The notes under the pieces are model-generated. The model did not search any database. It was not told where the DNA came from and was given only the letters and a program-made list of their open reading frames with translations. The position numbers and the translations under genes are program-made. A stretch of 64,000 nucleotides of DNA from the NCBI RefSeq assembly GCF_035594125.1, contig NW_026973750.1, positions 336,001 through 400,000 on the forward strand. The letters run 5' to 3'. This stretch comes from Scylla paramamosain. Its lineage: Eukaryota; Arthropoda; Malacostraca; Decapoda; Portunidae. Below are positions 1 through 12,029 of this stretch, piece after piece (the stretch's first letter is position 1; every line of letters starts with the position of its first letter).

Positions 1-429
1 ACTTGTTTTTTGGTAATGCTATTCTGTTTCTCCATCAAGGGTGTTTTGCATGCGTTGTAGCGTTCTGGTACCTAAGTTGCTCAAAAATACTAAAAAGAGA
101 CATTTTTGTTGATGTTTTGTTTTCCATTGCAGTGTGATTTCCATGCTTTTCATCGTTTTGGAGCTAGAACACTGATAAACACTCAAAAGACACCTTTCTA
201 GAAAACTAGTCTCTTTTCGCATGCTTTGCATGTGTACTTAACAATGAGAAATACACTCCAATTACAAGTTTTTGGTAATATTATTATGTTTCTCGATGAC
301 AATTTTTTTTTTTTTTTTGCATGCAGCTTAGGTTTTTGGTATGTAATAAGCTCAAAAACACTTAAAAGACACGTTTTCCTTAGTGTTGTTTTGTTGTTCA
401 AATCAAGTGATTTCCAAGCTTTATATCGA
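1..429 (+). repeat. Diverged satellite distal to the left telomere-type array
   Basis: Plus-orientation ~90 bp monomers with ggtaatgctattctgtttc and gcgttctggta type boxes. They are more diverged from the HOR subunits than the interior and do not follow the A-K order. An imperfect poly-T run lies at about 303-318. The segment pairs with 28280-28705. Its continuation lies outside the window. Confidence 0.8.
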
Positions 430-449
430 TTTAGTGTATAAACACTAAA
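430..449. repeat. 8-bp hairpin abutting the left telomere-type array
   Basis: The inverted repeat tttagtgt (430-437) and acactaaa (442-449) encloses the 4-nt loop ataa. It lies one base from the (CCTAA)7 array. The same stem with a different loop is next to the right array at 28260-28279, so the stem is retained in both arms while the loop varies. Confidence 0.8.
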
Positions 450-450
450 A

Positions 451-485
451 CCTAACCTAACCTAACCTAACCTAACCTAACCTAA
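451..485 (-). repeat. Interstitial telomere-type array (CCTAA)7
   Basis: Seven perfect CCTAA units, i.e. TTAGG on the minus strand. TTAGG is the ancestral telomere repeat of arthropods including most insects (established knowledge). In this orientation the G-rich strand runs toward the left end of the window. Satellite to its left is in plus orientation and satellite to its right is minus, so the array sits exactly on an orientation switch. It is far too short to be a functional telomere by itself and is best called an interstitial telomeric sequence. Confidence 0.95.
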
Positions 486-1150
486 GCAAAACGTGTATTT
501 TTAATGTTTTAAGATAATTACGTAAAAACATTCAAAATTCATGTAAAGTTCCCAATATGGGGAAACGAAAAGACATTACGAGAAACGTATATTATAAGTG
601 CTTTACACCTTATTAGATTGAAAATTACGAAAATTTATGAATACCACTCTATATGGAGTAACAGAGCAACATTACTAAAAACGTGTATTTTGTTTGTTTT
701 CACAATGTTATGTACCAAAACGTCGAAATTCATGCAAAGTTCAATCTATGGGAGAAACGAAACGAAATTTCCAGAAACGTGAATTTTGAGTGTTTATGAG
801 CGTGTTAGGCACCAAAACTCTAAAAAAATAAAAAATGGAAAGCATCCTTCCTATATTGGAATACAAAACAAAATAAAAAAAAAAAATAGTATTTTTTTTA
901 GTGTTTTTGAGCTACTTCTATATCAGAACGCTTGAACAGACGCAAAACACGCTTTACGGAGAAACAAAATAACAATACAAAAAAAATATATATATATATT
1001 TTCAATGTTTTTGAGGTATGTAAGTAGAATAACGAAGAAATGTATGCAAAGTTCCCTATACCGGAAAACGAAGACATTTCGAGAAACGTGTATTATGAGA
1101 GCTTTTCAGCTTTTTAGGTACCAAACATGATAAAATGAAAATACATGAAA
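486..1150 (-). repeat. Diverged minus-orientation satellite between telomere-type array and main array
   Basis: Contains cattacgagaaacgtgtatt-type minus-strand cores and monomers such as aaaaatggaaagcatccttcc that are not typical of the main HOR. A short (TA)n tract lies near 987-999. It switches back to plus orientation around 1150-1160 within an A-rich stretch. The mirror copy is ~27545-28200. No gene is seen. Confidence 0.8.
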
Positions 1151-1230
1151 ATGAAATATGATGAAGATAAAAAAAAATTTAAAAAATCCTATTTTTTATT
1201 TTTTTTATCTATTTATTTATTTTTTCTCAA

Positions 1231-2320
1231 TAAAGAGTGTTATTTGTGGGATTTACCTTTTTTTGGTACTTAAGGTTATTAAAAACACTCATAATACACG
1301 TTTCTCGTAATGTCCTTTCGTTTCCCAAACATATGGTTCTTTGCATGTATTTAAGCGTTTTTATAGATAACGTGATCAAAAACACTCCAAATACAAGGTT
1401 TTGGTAATGTTATTCTGTTTCTCCTTAAAGTGTGTCTTGAAAGCGTTTTAGCAGTTTTGTATAAAAGGAGCTCAGAAACACTTAAAGGCAAGTTCTTGGT
1501 AAAAAATGGTTTTATTCCAATATAATGTGATTGTCCTGCTTTTGAGTTGAAAAAAATTCAAAAGATACTTTTCTGGTAAAGTCATTTTTTTCCCCACAAA
1601 GCTATTTTCGCATGTAATTTGGGGTTTTTGGTAACTAAGAGTGTGGAAAGCACTCAAAATACACGCATTTATTAAGGTTGTTCTGTTTCTCAATTAAGAG
1701 TGTTATTCATGAGTTTCAGCATTTTGGTGTCTAGGAAATCTCTCCAAATACACGAGTTTTTGCGTTGTTTGCTTTGTGGTTCTTTTGAACTATAAAATTC
1801 TCATTATACACTTTTCTTGCAATGTCCTTTTCTTTCCCAATATAGAATACTTTGCATCAATTTTCGCGTTTTTGAAGGTAAAAAGCTCAAAAACACTTAA
1901 AATATACTTTTTTTGTAACGTTTTTCTATTTCTTGATATTGGTTAGTTTGCATCCGTTTTAAGGTTTTTCTACATAAAACTCTGAGAAGACACGTTTTTA
2001 GTAACTTTGTTTTGGATTCCCATATAGAGTGAGATCCTTATTATTTATCGTTTTGGTGCCTAACATGCTAAAAAACACACAAAACAAAGATTTCTGGTAA
2101 GGTCGTTTAATTTCCTCATATTGGAGGCTTTGCATGCACTTTTGGGTTTGGTACATAACAGTCCGAAAAAAAAAAGCTAAAATTAACTTTTTTGATAATA
2201 TTCTTTTATCATATAATTGCCCTGAATTTTTCCAGAATTTTGGCATCTCGGTACCTATGAAGATGAATAACAAAAAAAAAAATCCTATTTATTTTATTTT
2301 TTTATTTTTTATTTTCTAAA
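1231..2320 (+). repeat. Representative 12-subunit higher-order repeat (1090 bp)
   Basis: Measured from one taaagagtgt box (1231) to the next (2321), the period is 1090 bp. The monomer core recurs at about 1291 (K), 1378 (A), 1471 (B), 1561 (C), 1646 (D), 1737 (E1), 1791 (E2), 1886 (F), 1977 (G), 2071 (H), 2164 (I), 2264 (J) and again K at ~2370. That is 12 subunits averaging 90 bp, with E1 to E2 shortened to ~54 bp. Subunit I has an A-rich variant of the core (gaaaaaaaaaagc) and J has cggtacctatgaagatg followed by a variable A/T tract. Every other region of the window is built from these subunits in one orientation or the other. Confidence 0.88.
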
Positions 2321-3532
2321 TAAAGAGTGTTATTTGTGAGTTTTAGCTTTTTGGTACTTAAGAAACTTATACAAACACTCATAATACACGTTTCTCGTAA
2401 TGTCCTTTTGTTTCCCAAACATAATATTCTTTGCACGTACTTAAGCGTTTTTATAGATAACATGATCAAAAAACACTCAAAATACATGTTTTTGGTAATC
2501 TTATTCTGTTTCTCCGTACAGTTTGTTTTTCATGCGTTTTAGCGGTTTGGTATATAAGGGGTTAAAAAACACTTAAAGGCAAATTCTTCGTACAAATTGG
2601 TTTTATTCTCATGTAATGTGATCGTTCTGCTTTTTAGTGCTTTGTTGCATATCACGCTCAAAAACACTCAAAAGACACTTTTCTGGTAATGTCATTTTTT
2701 TTTTCCCAAATGAAGCTAGTTTCGCATGTAATTTGGCATTTTTGTAACTAAAAATGTGAAAAACACTTAAAATACCCACTTTGGTAAGGTAGTTCTTTTT
2801 ATCGATTAAAAGTGTTATTCATGCATTTCATCATTTTGGTATGTAAAATTTCTCTATATACACGAGTTTTTACGTTTATTGCCTTTGTTGTTCTTTTAAA
2901 ACTATAAAACACTCATTATACACGTTTCTCGGAATGTCCTTTTGTTTCCTAATATAAAGTGCTTTACATCCATTTTTGCATTTTTTGTAGGTAACAAGTT
3001 CAGAAACACTCAAAAAATTTCTTTTTGGTAATGTTATTCTATTTCTTCATATAGGATGGTTTGTATCCGCTTTAGCGTTTTTTTACGTATAACTTTGAAA
3101 AGACACGTTTTCAGTAATTTTGTTTTGGATTCACATATTGACTGATTTTCATATTATTTATCGTATTGGTGCCTAACATGCTGAAAAACATTGAAAAGAC
3201 GGGTTTCTGGTAAAGTCGTTTAACCTATATAGGTGGCTTTGCATGCACTTTAAGTTTTGGTACATAACAATCAGAAAAAAAAGCTATAATCAACTTTCAT
3301 GATAATGTTCTTTTTTTCACATAAATTCCCTGAATTTTGCCAGAATATTGGCAATTCGGTACCTATGAAGATGAAAAACAAAAACAAAAAATTTCCATTT
3401 TTTTATTTTTTTATTTATTTATTTATTTTTTCTAAAGAGTGTTATTTGTGGGTTTTAGCTTTTTTGGTACTGAAGGAACTTAAAAATCAATCATAATACA
3501 CGTTTCTCGTAATGTTCTTTCGTTTCCCAAAC

Positions 3533-3748
3533 ATAAGGAACTCACTCTATGTGGGAATCCAAAAGAAAATTATTGAAAACGTGTCTTCTCAGTGTTTTAC
3601 GTAGAAAACATTGCGAGAAAAATGTATAATGAATGTTTTATAATTCAAAAAATCCACAAGGCAAAAAACGCAAAAACTCGTGTAAATGCTGAAACTCATG
3701 AATAACACTCTTAATTAAAAAAATAGAGCAACCTTACTAAATGCGTGT
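3533..3748 (-). repeat. Inverted cassette remnant with microhomology deletion
   Basis: Within the plus array, minus satellite starts at ataaggaactcactc and runs through subunits G, E and D to atgcgtgt, after which plus satellite resumes with a B-type aaaccactaaaagcc string. The partner in the right arm (plus cassette 24614-24916) is longer and flanked by about 430 bp of K-A-B-C sequence that is missing here. The missing piece is bounded by the shared hexamer ataagg, consistent with a microhomology-mediated deletion in the left arm. Confidence 0.75.
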
Positions 3749-6700
3749 CAAAACCACTAAAAGCCAAGTTCTTCGTAAAAGTTGGTTTTATTCCCATGTA
3801 ATGTGATTGCCCTGCTTTCTAGTGCTTTATTGCCTAACACGCTCAAAAACACTCAAAGACACTTTTCTGGTAATGTCATTTTTTTTCCCTCATAAAGCTA
3901 GTTTCGCATGGAATTTGGGGTTTTGGTAACTAAGAATGTAAAAAAACACTCAAAATACACGCATTTAGTAAAGTTGTTCTGTTTTTTTTTATTAAGAGTG
4001 TTATTCATGAGTTTCAGTATTTTGGTATCTTAGAAACTTCTCCATACAGTCGAGTTTTTGCGTTTTTTGACTTGTGATTCTGATGAACTATAAAACACTC
4101 ATTATAAACGTTTCTCGTTATGTCCTCTTTTTTCTTATATAGAGTGCTTTGCATCCATTTTCGAGTTTCTTTTTATGTAACAAGCTCAAAAACACACAAA
4201 AGATATTTTTTGGTAATGTTATTCTATTCCTTCATATTGGTTGGTTTCCCTCCGTTTTTGCGTTTTTCTACGTAAATCTTTTAGAAGACACGTTTCCAGT
4301 AATTTTGTTTTGGATATCCATATAGAGTGACTTTCATATTATTTATCGTTTTGATGTCTAACATGCTTTTGGATGCCTTTTGCTTCCCAATATAGAGTGC
4401 TTTCCATCCATTTTTCGCGTTTTTTTTTTGTAGGTAACAATTTCAAAAACACTCAAAATATACCTTTTTGGTAATGTTATTCTATTTTTTCATTTTGGTT
4501 AGTTTGCATCCGTTTTAGCGTTTAGTACGTATAACACCGAAAAGACACGTTTTCATTAATTTTGTTTTGGATTCCCATATAGATTGACTTCCTTGGGTTT
4601 TATCATGTTGATTCCTAACATGCAGAAAAACACTCATAAGACAGTTTTCTGGTAAACACGTTTAATTTCCCTATATAGGTGGCTTTGCATGCACTTTATG
4701 GGTTTGGTACATAACAGTCCGAAAAAAAAAGCTAAATTTAACTTTTTTGATAATGTTCTTATTTCATATAATTTCCTGAACTTTGCCCGACTTTTGGCAC
4801 CTCGTTACCTATGAAAATGAATAAGAATGAAAAAAAAATCGTATTTTTTTATTTATTTACTTTTTTTTCTCAATAAAGAGTGTAATTTATGGCTTTTAGC
4901 TTTTTCGTACTTAGTGAACTTAAAAACAATCATAATATACGTTTCTCGTAATGTCCTTTCATTTCCCAAAAATTAGGTTCTTTGCATATATTTAAGCGTT
5001 TTTATTGGTAACATGATCAAAAACACTCAAAATACATGTTTGTGGTAATGTTATTCTGTTTCACCATCAAGTGTATTTTGCATGCATTTTAGTGTATTGG
5101 TATATAGGGAGTTTCAAAATACACTTAAAGGCAAGTTCTTGTTAAAAATTGGTTTTATTCCAATGTAATGTGATTGCCCTGGTTTTTAGTGCTTTATTGC
5201 CTAACACGCTCAAAAAAACTTAAAAGACATTTTTCTGGTAATGTCATTTTTTTCCCACAAAAAGCTGGATTCGCATGCAATTTTGGGTTTTGGTAACTAA
5301 TGATGTGAAAAGCACTCAAAATACACGCAATTAGTAAGATTGTTCTCTTTCTCAATTAAGAGTGTTGTTCCAGAGTTACAGCATTTTGGAATGTAAGAAA
5401 CTTCTCAATATACATGAGTTTTTGCGTTTTTTGCATTGTAGTTCTTGTGAAACTATAAAACACTCATTATACACGTTTCTCGTAATGTCTTTTTGCTTCC
5501 CAATATAGAGTGCTTTCCTTCCATTTTCGCGTTTTTTGTAGGTAACAATTTCAAAAACACTTAAAATATACCTTTTCGGTAATGTTATTTTATTTCTTCA
5601 TATTGGTTGGTTTACATCCGTTTTAGCGTTTTTCTACGTAAAACACCGAAAAGACACGTTTTTAGTAATTTTGTTTTGGATTCCCATATAGATTGACTTC
5701 CATGTTATTTATCGTGTTGGTTCTTAACATGCTGAAAAACACTCATATGACCGTTTTCTGGCAAAGACATTTAATTTCCACATATAGGTGGCTTTGCATG
5801 CACTTTAGGGGTTTGGTACATAACAGTTCGAAAAAAAAAAAGCTAAATTTAACTTTTTTGATAATGTTCTTATTTCACATAATTTCCTAGAATTTGCCCG
5901 AATTTTGTCATTTCGGTACCTGTGAAGATGAATAAGAAAGAAAAAAATATTGTATTTATTTATTTATTGCTTTTAGCTTTTTTGTAATTAATGAACTTAA
6001 AAACACTCATAATACTCGTTTCTCGTAATATCCTTTCGTTTCCCAACAATAGTGTTCTTTGCATTTATTTAAGCGTTTTTATTGGTAACATGATCAAAAA
6101 CACTCAAAATACATGTTTTTTGGTAATGTTATTCTGTTTCACCATAAAGAGTGTTTTGCATGCGTTTTAGTGTTTTGGTATATAAGGAGCTCAAAAACAC
6201 ATAAATGCAAGTTCTTGGTAAAAATTCGTTTTCCTCCAACGTAATGTGATTGCCCTACTTTTTAGTGCTTTATTTTCTATCACGCTCAAAAACACTCAAA
6301 AGACGCTTTTCTGGTAAAGTCTTTTTTTTCCCAAAAATCTATTTTCGCATGCAATTTTTTGTTTTTGATAAGAATGTGAAAAGCAATCAAAATACACGCA
6401 TTTATTAAGGCTGTTCTGTTTCTCAATTAGGAGTGTTATACACGAGTTTTAGCATTTTTGTATCTAAGAAACCTCTCCATATACACGAGATTTTGCGTTT
6501 TTTGCCTCGCGGTTCTTATGAACTATAAAACACTCATTATACACTTTTCTTGCAATGTCCTTTTCTTTCCCAATATAGAGTTTTTTGCATCAATTTTCGC
6601 GTTTTTTGTAGGTAACATGCTCAAAAACACTCAAAATATACCTTTTTAGTAACGTTTTTCTATTTCTTGATATTGGTTGCTTTGCTTTGTTTTTCAACGT

Positions 6701-9700
6701 AAAACACTGAGAAGACACGTTTTCAGTAGCTTTTTTTTGGATTCCTATATAGAGTGAGTTCTTTTTATTATTTATCGTTTTGGTGCCTAACTTGCTGAAA
6801 AACACTCAAAAAACAGATTTCTGGTAAGCTCGTTTAATTTTCTCATATAGGAGTCTTTGGATGCACTTTAGGGTTTGGTACATAACAGTCCAAAAAAAAA
6901 AAGCTAAAATTCACTTTTTTTATAATTTTTGTTTTATCATATAATAGTCCTGAATTTTCCCAGAATTTTGGCATCTCGGTACCTATGAAGATGAATAACA
7001 AAAAAAATCCTATTTTTTTATTTTATTACTTTTTTTCTAAATAAAGAGTGTTATTTGTGGGTTTTAGCTTTTTGGTACTTAAGGAACTTAAAAACACTTA
7101 TAATACACATTTCTCGTAATGTCCTTTCGTTTCTTAAACATAAGGTTTTTTGCATGTATTTAAGCGTTTTTATAGATAACATGATCAAAAACACTCAAAA
7201 TATATGTTTTTGGTAATTTTATTCTCTTTCTCCATAAAAGGTGTTTTGCATGCGTTTTAACATTTTGGTATGTAATTAGCTCAAAAACACAAAGGCAAGT
7301 TCTTGGTAAAAGTTGCTATTATTCCCATGTAATGTGATTCCTCTGCTTTTTAGGTCTTTATTGCCTAACACGCTCAAAAACACTCAAAAAACACTTTTCT
7401 GGTTATATCATTTTTTTTCCCCACATAAAGCTTGTTTTGCAAGGAATTTGGGGTTTTGGTATCTAAGAATGTGAAAAAAAACTCAAAACACAGGGTTTAG
7501 TAAGGTTGTTCTATTTCCTAATTAAAAGTGTTATTCATGAGTTTCAGCATTTTGGTATGTAAGAAACATTTCTAATACACACATTTGGTAAGGTATTTCT
7601 GTTTCAAAATTAAAAGTGTTATTGATGAGTTTCAGCATTTTGGTATGTAAGAAACTTCTTTATGTACACGAGTTTTTGAGTATTTTACCTTGTGGTTATT
7701 GTCAAACTATAAAACACTCATACACGTTTCTCGTAATGTCCTCTTATTTGCCAATATAAAGTGCTTTCCATCCATTTTTGCATTTTTTGTAGGTAACAAG
7801 CTCAAAAACACAACAAAATATATCTTTTTGGTAATGTTTCATCATATTGGTTGGTTTCCATCTGTGTTAGCGTTGTTCTACGTAAATCACTGAAAAGACA
7901 CGTTTTAAGTAATATTATTCAGATTGCTGAAAAACACTCAAAAGACAGGTTTCTGGTAAAGTCGTGTAATTTCCCCATATAGGTGGATTTGCATGCATTT
8001 CAGAGTTTGTACATAACTCTGGAAAAAAGCTAAAATTATTTTTTTTATAATGATTTTTTTTTACAAAATTTCCATGAATTTTGGCAGAATTTTGGCATCT
8101 CGGTACCTATGAAGATGAATAACAATTTTTTTTCTCAATAAAAAGTTATTTGTGGGTTTTAGCTTTTTGGTACTTAAGGAATTTAAAAACACTCATAATA
8201 CACGATTTTCGTAATGTCCTTTCATTGTCCAAACATAGGGTTCTTTGCATGTATTTAGGCATTTTTATAGGTAACATGATCAAAAACACTCACAATACAT
8301 GTTTCTGATAATGTTATTCTGTTTCTCCATAAAGGGTGTTTTGGAAGCGTTTTAGCGTTTTGGTATGTAAGAAGCTCAAAAACACGTAAAGGCAGGTTCT
8401 TCGTAAAAGTTGGTTTTATTCCCATGTAATGTGATTGCCCTCCTTTTTAGAGCTTTAGTGCCTATCACGCTCAAAACACTCAAAAGACACTTTTTTTGGT
8501 AATGTCATTTTTTTTTCCACATAAAGCTAGTTTTGCATGCAATTTTTGGTTTTGGTAACTAAGAATGTGAAAAGCACTCAAAATACATGCATTTGGTAAG
8601 GTTGTTCTGTATTCTTAATTAAGAGTGTTATTTCTGAGTTTCAGCATTTTGGTATCTAAGAAACTTCTCCGTATACACCGAGTTTTGCGATTTTTGCCTT
8701 GTGGCTGTTGTGAAACTATAAAACACTCACTATACACGTTTCTCGTAATGTCTTTTTGTATCCCAATATAGAGTGGTTTCCATCCATTTTCGCGTTTTTT
8801 GAAGGTAAGAAGCTCAAAAACACTCAAAATATACCTTTTTGGTAATGTTATTTTATTTCTCCATATTCGCTGGTTTGCATCCGATTTAGGGTTTATCTAC
8901 GTAAAACACTGAAAAGATACTTTTTCAGTAATTTTGTGATGGGTTCCCACATTTAGTGACTTCCATATTATTTATCGTTTTGGTGCCTAACATGCTGAAA
9001 AAGAAACACAAAAGACAGGTTTCTGGTAAGGTCGTTTAATTTCCCCATGCTAAAGTGCTTTGCATGCACTTTAGGGTTTGGTACATAACAGTCCGAAAAA
9101 AAAGCTAAAATCAACTCTTTTTCATAATGTTCTTTTTTCACACAATTTCCCTGAATTTTCGGCAGAATTTTAGTATCTCGGTACCTATGAAGTTGAATAA
9201 AAAAAAATCCTATTTTTCTATTTATTTATTTATTTACTTTTTCTCTATAAAGAGTGTTATTTGTGGGTTTTAGCAAAAATCACTTGGTGAAAGTTGATTT
9301 TTTCCCCATGTAATGTGATTGCCCTGCTTTTTAGTGCTTTATTGCCTATCATGCTAAAAAAAAAAAAAAAACACTTAAAAGACACTTTTCTGGTAATTTT
9401 TTTTTTCCAACATAAAGCTACTTTCACATAAAATTTGGGGTTTTGGTAACTAAGAATGTGAAAAACACTCAAAATACAAGCATTTGGTAAGGTTGTTCTG
9501 TTTCTCAATTGATAGTGGTATTCAGGAGTTTCACCATTTTGGTATCTAAGAAACATCTCCATATATACGAGTTATTGCGTTTTTTGTCTTGTGATTCTTG
9601 AGAATCTATAAAACACTTATTATACACGTTTCTCGTAATGTCCTTTTGTTAACCAATAGAGAGAGCTTTCCATCCATTTTCGCGTTTTTTTGTAAGTAAA

Positions 9701-11034
9701 AAGCTAATAAAACACTCAAATTATACCTTTTTGGTAATCTTATTCTATTTCTTTATATTGGTTGGCTTGCATCCGTTTTAGCAATTTTCTACGTAAAACA
9801 CGAAAAAGACACGTTTAAAGTAATTTTGTTTTGGATTACCACATATAATGACTTTAATATTATTTATTGTTTTGGTGACTAACATGCTCAAAAACAATAG
9901 AAACACAGGTTTCTCGTAAAGTCGTCTGATTTCTCCATATAATTGGGTTTGCATGCACTTCATGGTTTGGTACATAACAGTACAAAAAAAAAGCTAAAAT
10001 GAACATTTTTGATAATGTTCTTTTTACACATAATTTCCCTGAATTTTGCCAGAATTTTTGCATCTAAGTACCTATGAAGAAGAATAACAAAAAAAATCCT
10101 ATTTTTTTTGTTATATCTTTATTTCTTTCTTTATCAAGAGGTTTTAGCTTTTTGGGACTTATGGAACTTAAAAACACACATAATACACGTTTTTCGTAAT
10201 GTCCTTTCGTTTCCCAGACATAGGGTTCTTAGCATGTATTTAAGTGTTTTTAGAGGTAACATGATCAAAAACACTCAAAATATATGTTTTTGGTAATGTT
10301 AATCTGTAAAGGGTGTTTTGCATGTGTTTTTAGCGTTTTGGTATATAAGGAGATAAAAAACACTTAAAGGCAAGTTCTTGGTAAAAGTTGGTTTTATTCC
10401 GTTGTAATGTGATTGCCCTCCTTTTTAGTGCTTTATTGCCTAACTCTCTGAAAAACCCTCAAAAGACACTTTTCTGGTTATATCATTTTTTTTTCCCACA
10501 TAAAGCTTCTTTCGCATGCTTTTTGGTGTTCTAGTAACTAAGAATGTGAAAAACACTCAAAATACACGCATTTAGTAATGTTATTCTGTTTCTTAATTAA
10601 GAGTGTTATTCAGGAGTTTCAGCATTTTGGTATCTAAGAAAATTCTCCATATACACTAGTTTTTGCGTTTTTTGCTTTGTGGTTCTTGTGAAACTATAAA
10701 ATACTCATTATACACGTTTCTCGTAATGTCTTTTTGTTTCTCAATATAGAGTGCTTTGCATCTATTTTCGCGTTTTTTTTTTGTTTGTTACAAGCTCAAA
10801 AATACTTAAAATATATATTTTTGGTAATGTTATTCTATATCTTCATATTGGTCTGTTTGCATCAGTTTTAACATTTTTTACGTAAAACGCTGAAAAGACA
10901 CGTTTTCAGTAATTTTGTTTTGGATTCCCATATAGAGTGACTTCCGTGACTTCCATATTATTTATCGTTTTGGTGCTTAACATGCTGAAAAACACTCAAA
11001 AGACAGTTTTCCTGTAAAGTCGTTTAATTTCCTC

Positions 11035-11557
11035 GTAGAAAAACGCTAAAACGGATGAAAACCAACGAATATGAAAAAATAGAATAATATTACCAGAAAA
11101 GTATATTTTGTGTTTTTGAGGTCGTTACATAAAAAAAAAACGCAAAAATGGATGCAAAGCACTGTATATTAGGAAAAAAAATGGACATAACGAAAAACGT
11201 GTATAATGAGTGTTTTATAGTTTCACCAGAATCACAAGGCAAACAACGCAAAAACTCGTCTGTGTGGAGAAGTTTCTAAGATACCAAAATGCTGAAACTT
11301 ATGAATAACACTCTTAATCAAGAAACAGAACAACCTTACTAAATGCGTGTATTTTGAGTGTTTTTTTTACATTCTTAGTTACCAAACCCCAAATTCCATG
11401 CGAAACTAATTTTATGTGGGAACAAAATGACATTACCAGAAAAGTGTCTTTGAGTGTTTTTGAGCATGTTAGGCAATAAAGCACTAAAAAGCTGGGCAAT
11501 CACATTACATGGGAATAAAACCAACTTTTACGAAAAACTTGCCTTTTAGTGTTTTTG
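11035..11557 (-). repeat. Minus-orientation satellite segment
   Basis: Orientation flips at cctc|gtagaaaaacgc: subunit H of the plus array joins subunit G of a minus array. It then runs G, F, E, D, C, B in reverse and ends in gtgtttttga. The mirrored plus segment is 17456-17972, with the same joint read backward (gagtttacgagg near 17973). Confidence 0.85.
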
Positions 11558-12029
11558 ACACACATTTAGTAAGGTTGTTTTGTTTCTCAAGAGTGTTTTT
11601 CATGAGTTTCAGCATTTTAGTATCTAGGAAGCTTTTCCATATACACGAGTTTTTGCGTTTTTTGGCTTGTGTTTTTTTTTGAACTATAAAACATTCATTA
11701 TACACTTTTCTCGCAATGTCCCTTTGTTTCCCAATATAGAGTGTTTTGTATCAATTTTGTGTTTTTTTTTTAATGTAACAAGCTCAAAAACACTCAAAAT
11801 ATATATTTTTGGTAATGTTTTTCTGCTTCTTGATATTGGTTGGTTTGCATCAGTTTTAGCGTTTTTCTACGTAAAAGACTGAGAAGACAAGTTTTCAGTA
11901 ATTTTCTTTTGGATTCCCACATAGAGAGAGTTCCTTATTATTCATCGTTTTGGTGCCTAACATGCTAAAAAACACTCAAAAGACAGATTTCTAGTAAGGT
12001 CCCTTATTTTCTCATATGCGAGGCCTTGC
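11558..12029 (+). repeat. Inverted D-to-H cassette (plus within minus)
   Basis: Plus-orientation subunits D through H (~470 bp) lie inside minus satellite. The left joint is tttttgacacacatttagtaagg and the right joint is aggccttgcatgtcttttgag. The same cassette and the same two joints recur at 16979-17455, ~24614-24916, ~55421-55867 and ~58287-58767, and partially at 3533-3748 and 39982-40250. It is therefore a fixed module of the HOR family. Confidence 0.82.

Larger units (their letters stand above)
1160..11034 (+). repeat. Plus-orientation HOR array, left arm of palindrome 1
   Basis: About nine HOR units. The J marker is near 2247, 3357, 4803, 5915, 6980, 8100, 9178 and 10070, mostly ~1065-1120 bp apart. 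Irregular intervals mark rearranged units: 3357-4803 contains an inverted cassette and an H-to-E2 jump near 4372, and 9178-10070 lacks part of K, A and B. Open frames here are satellite translations and show no start/stop logic, codon structure or homology that I recognise. Confidence 0.88.

Noticed and set aside
19..231. Conserved 70-codon frame present at both palindrome ends
   Set aside because: Conservation is explained by the inverted duplication itself; the flanks are equally conserved, so it is not evidence of coding selection.
451..485. Functional telomere / chromosome end
   Set aside because: Only seven units, with satellite continuing on both sides; interstitial.
1160..11034. CRISPR array
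   Set aside because: The regular ~90 bp spacing is due to diverged whole monomers without unique spacers; there are no cas genes, and telomere-type repeats indicate a eukaryote.
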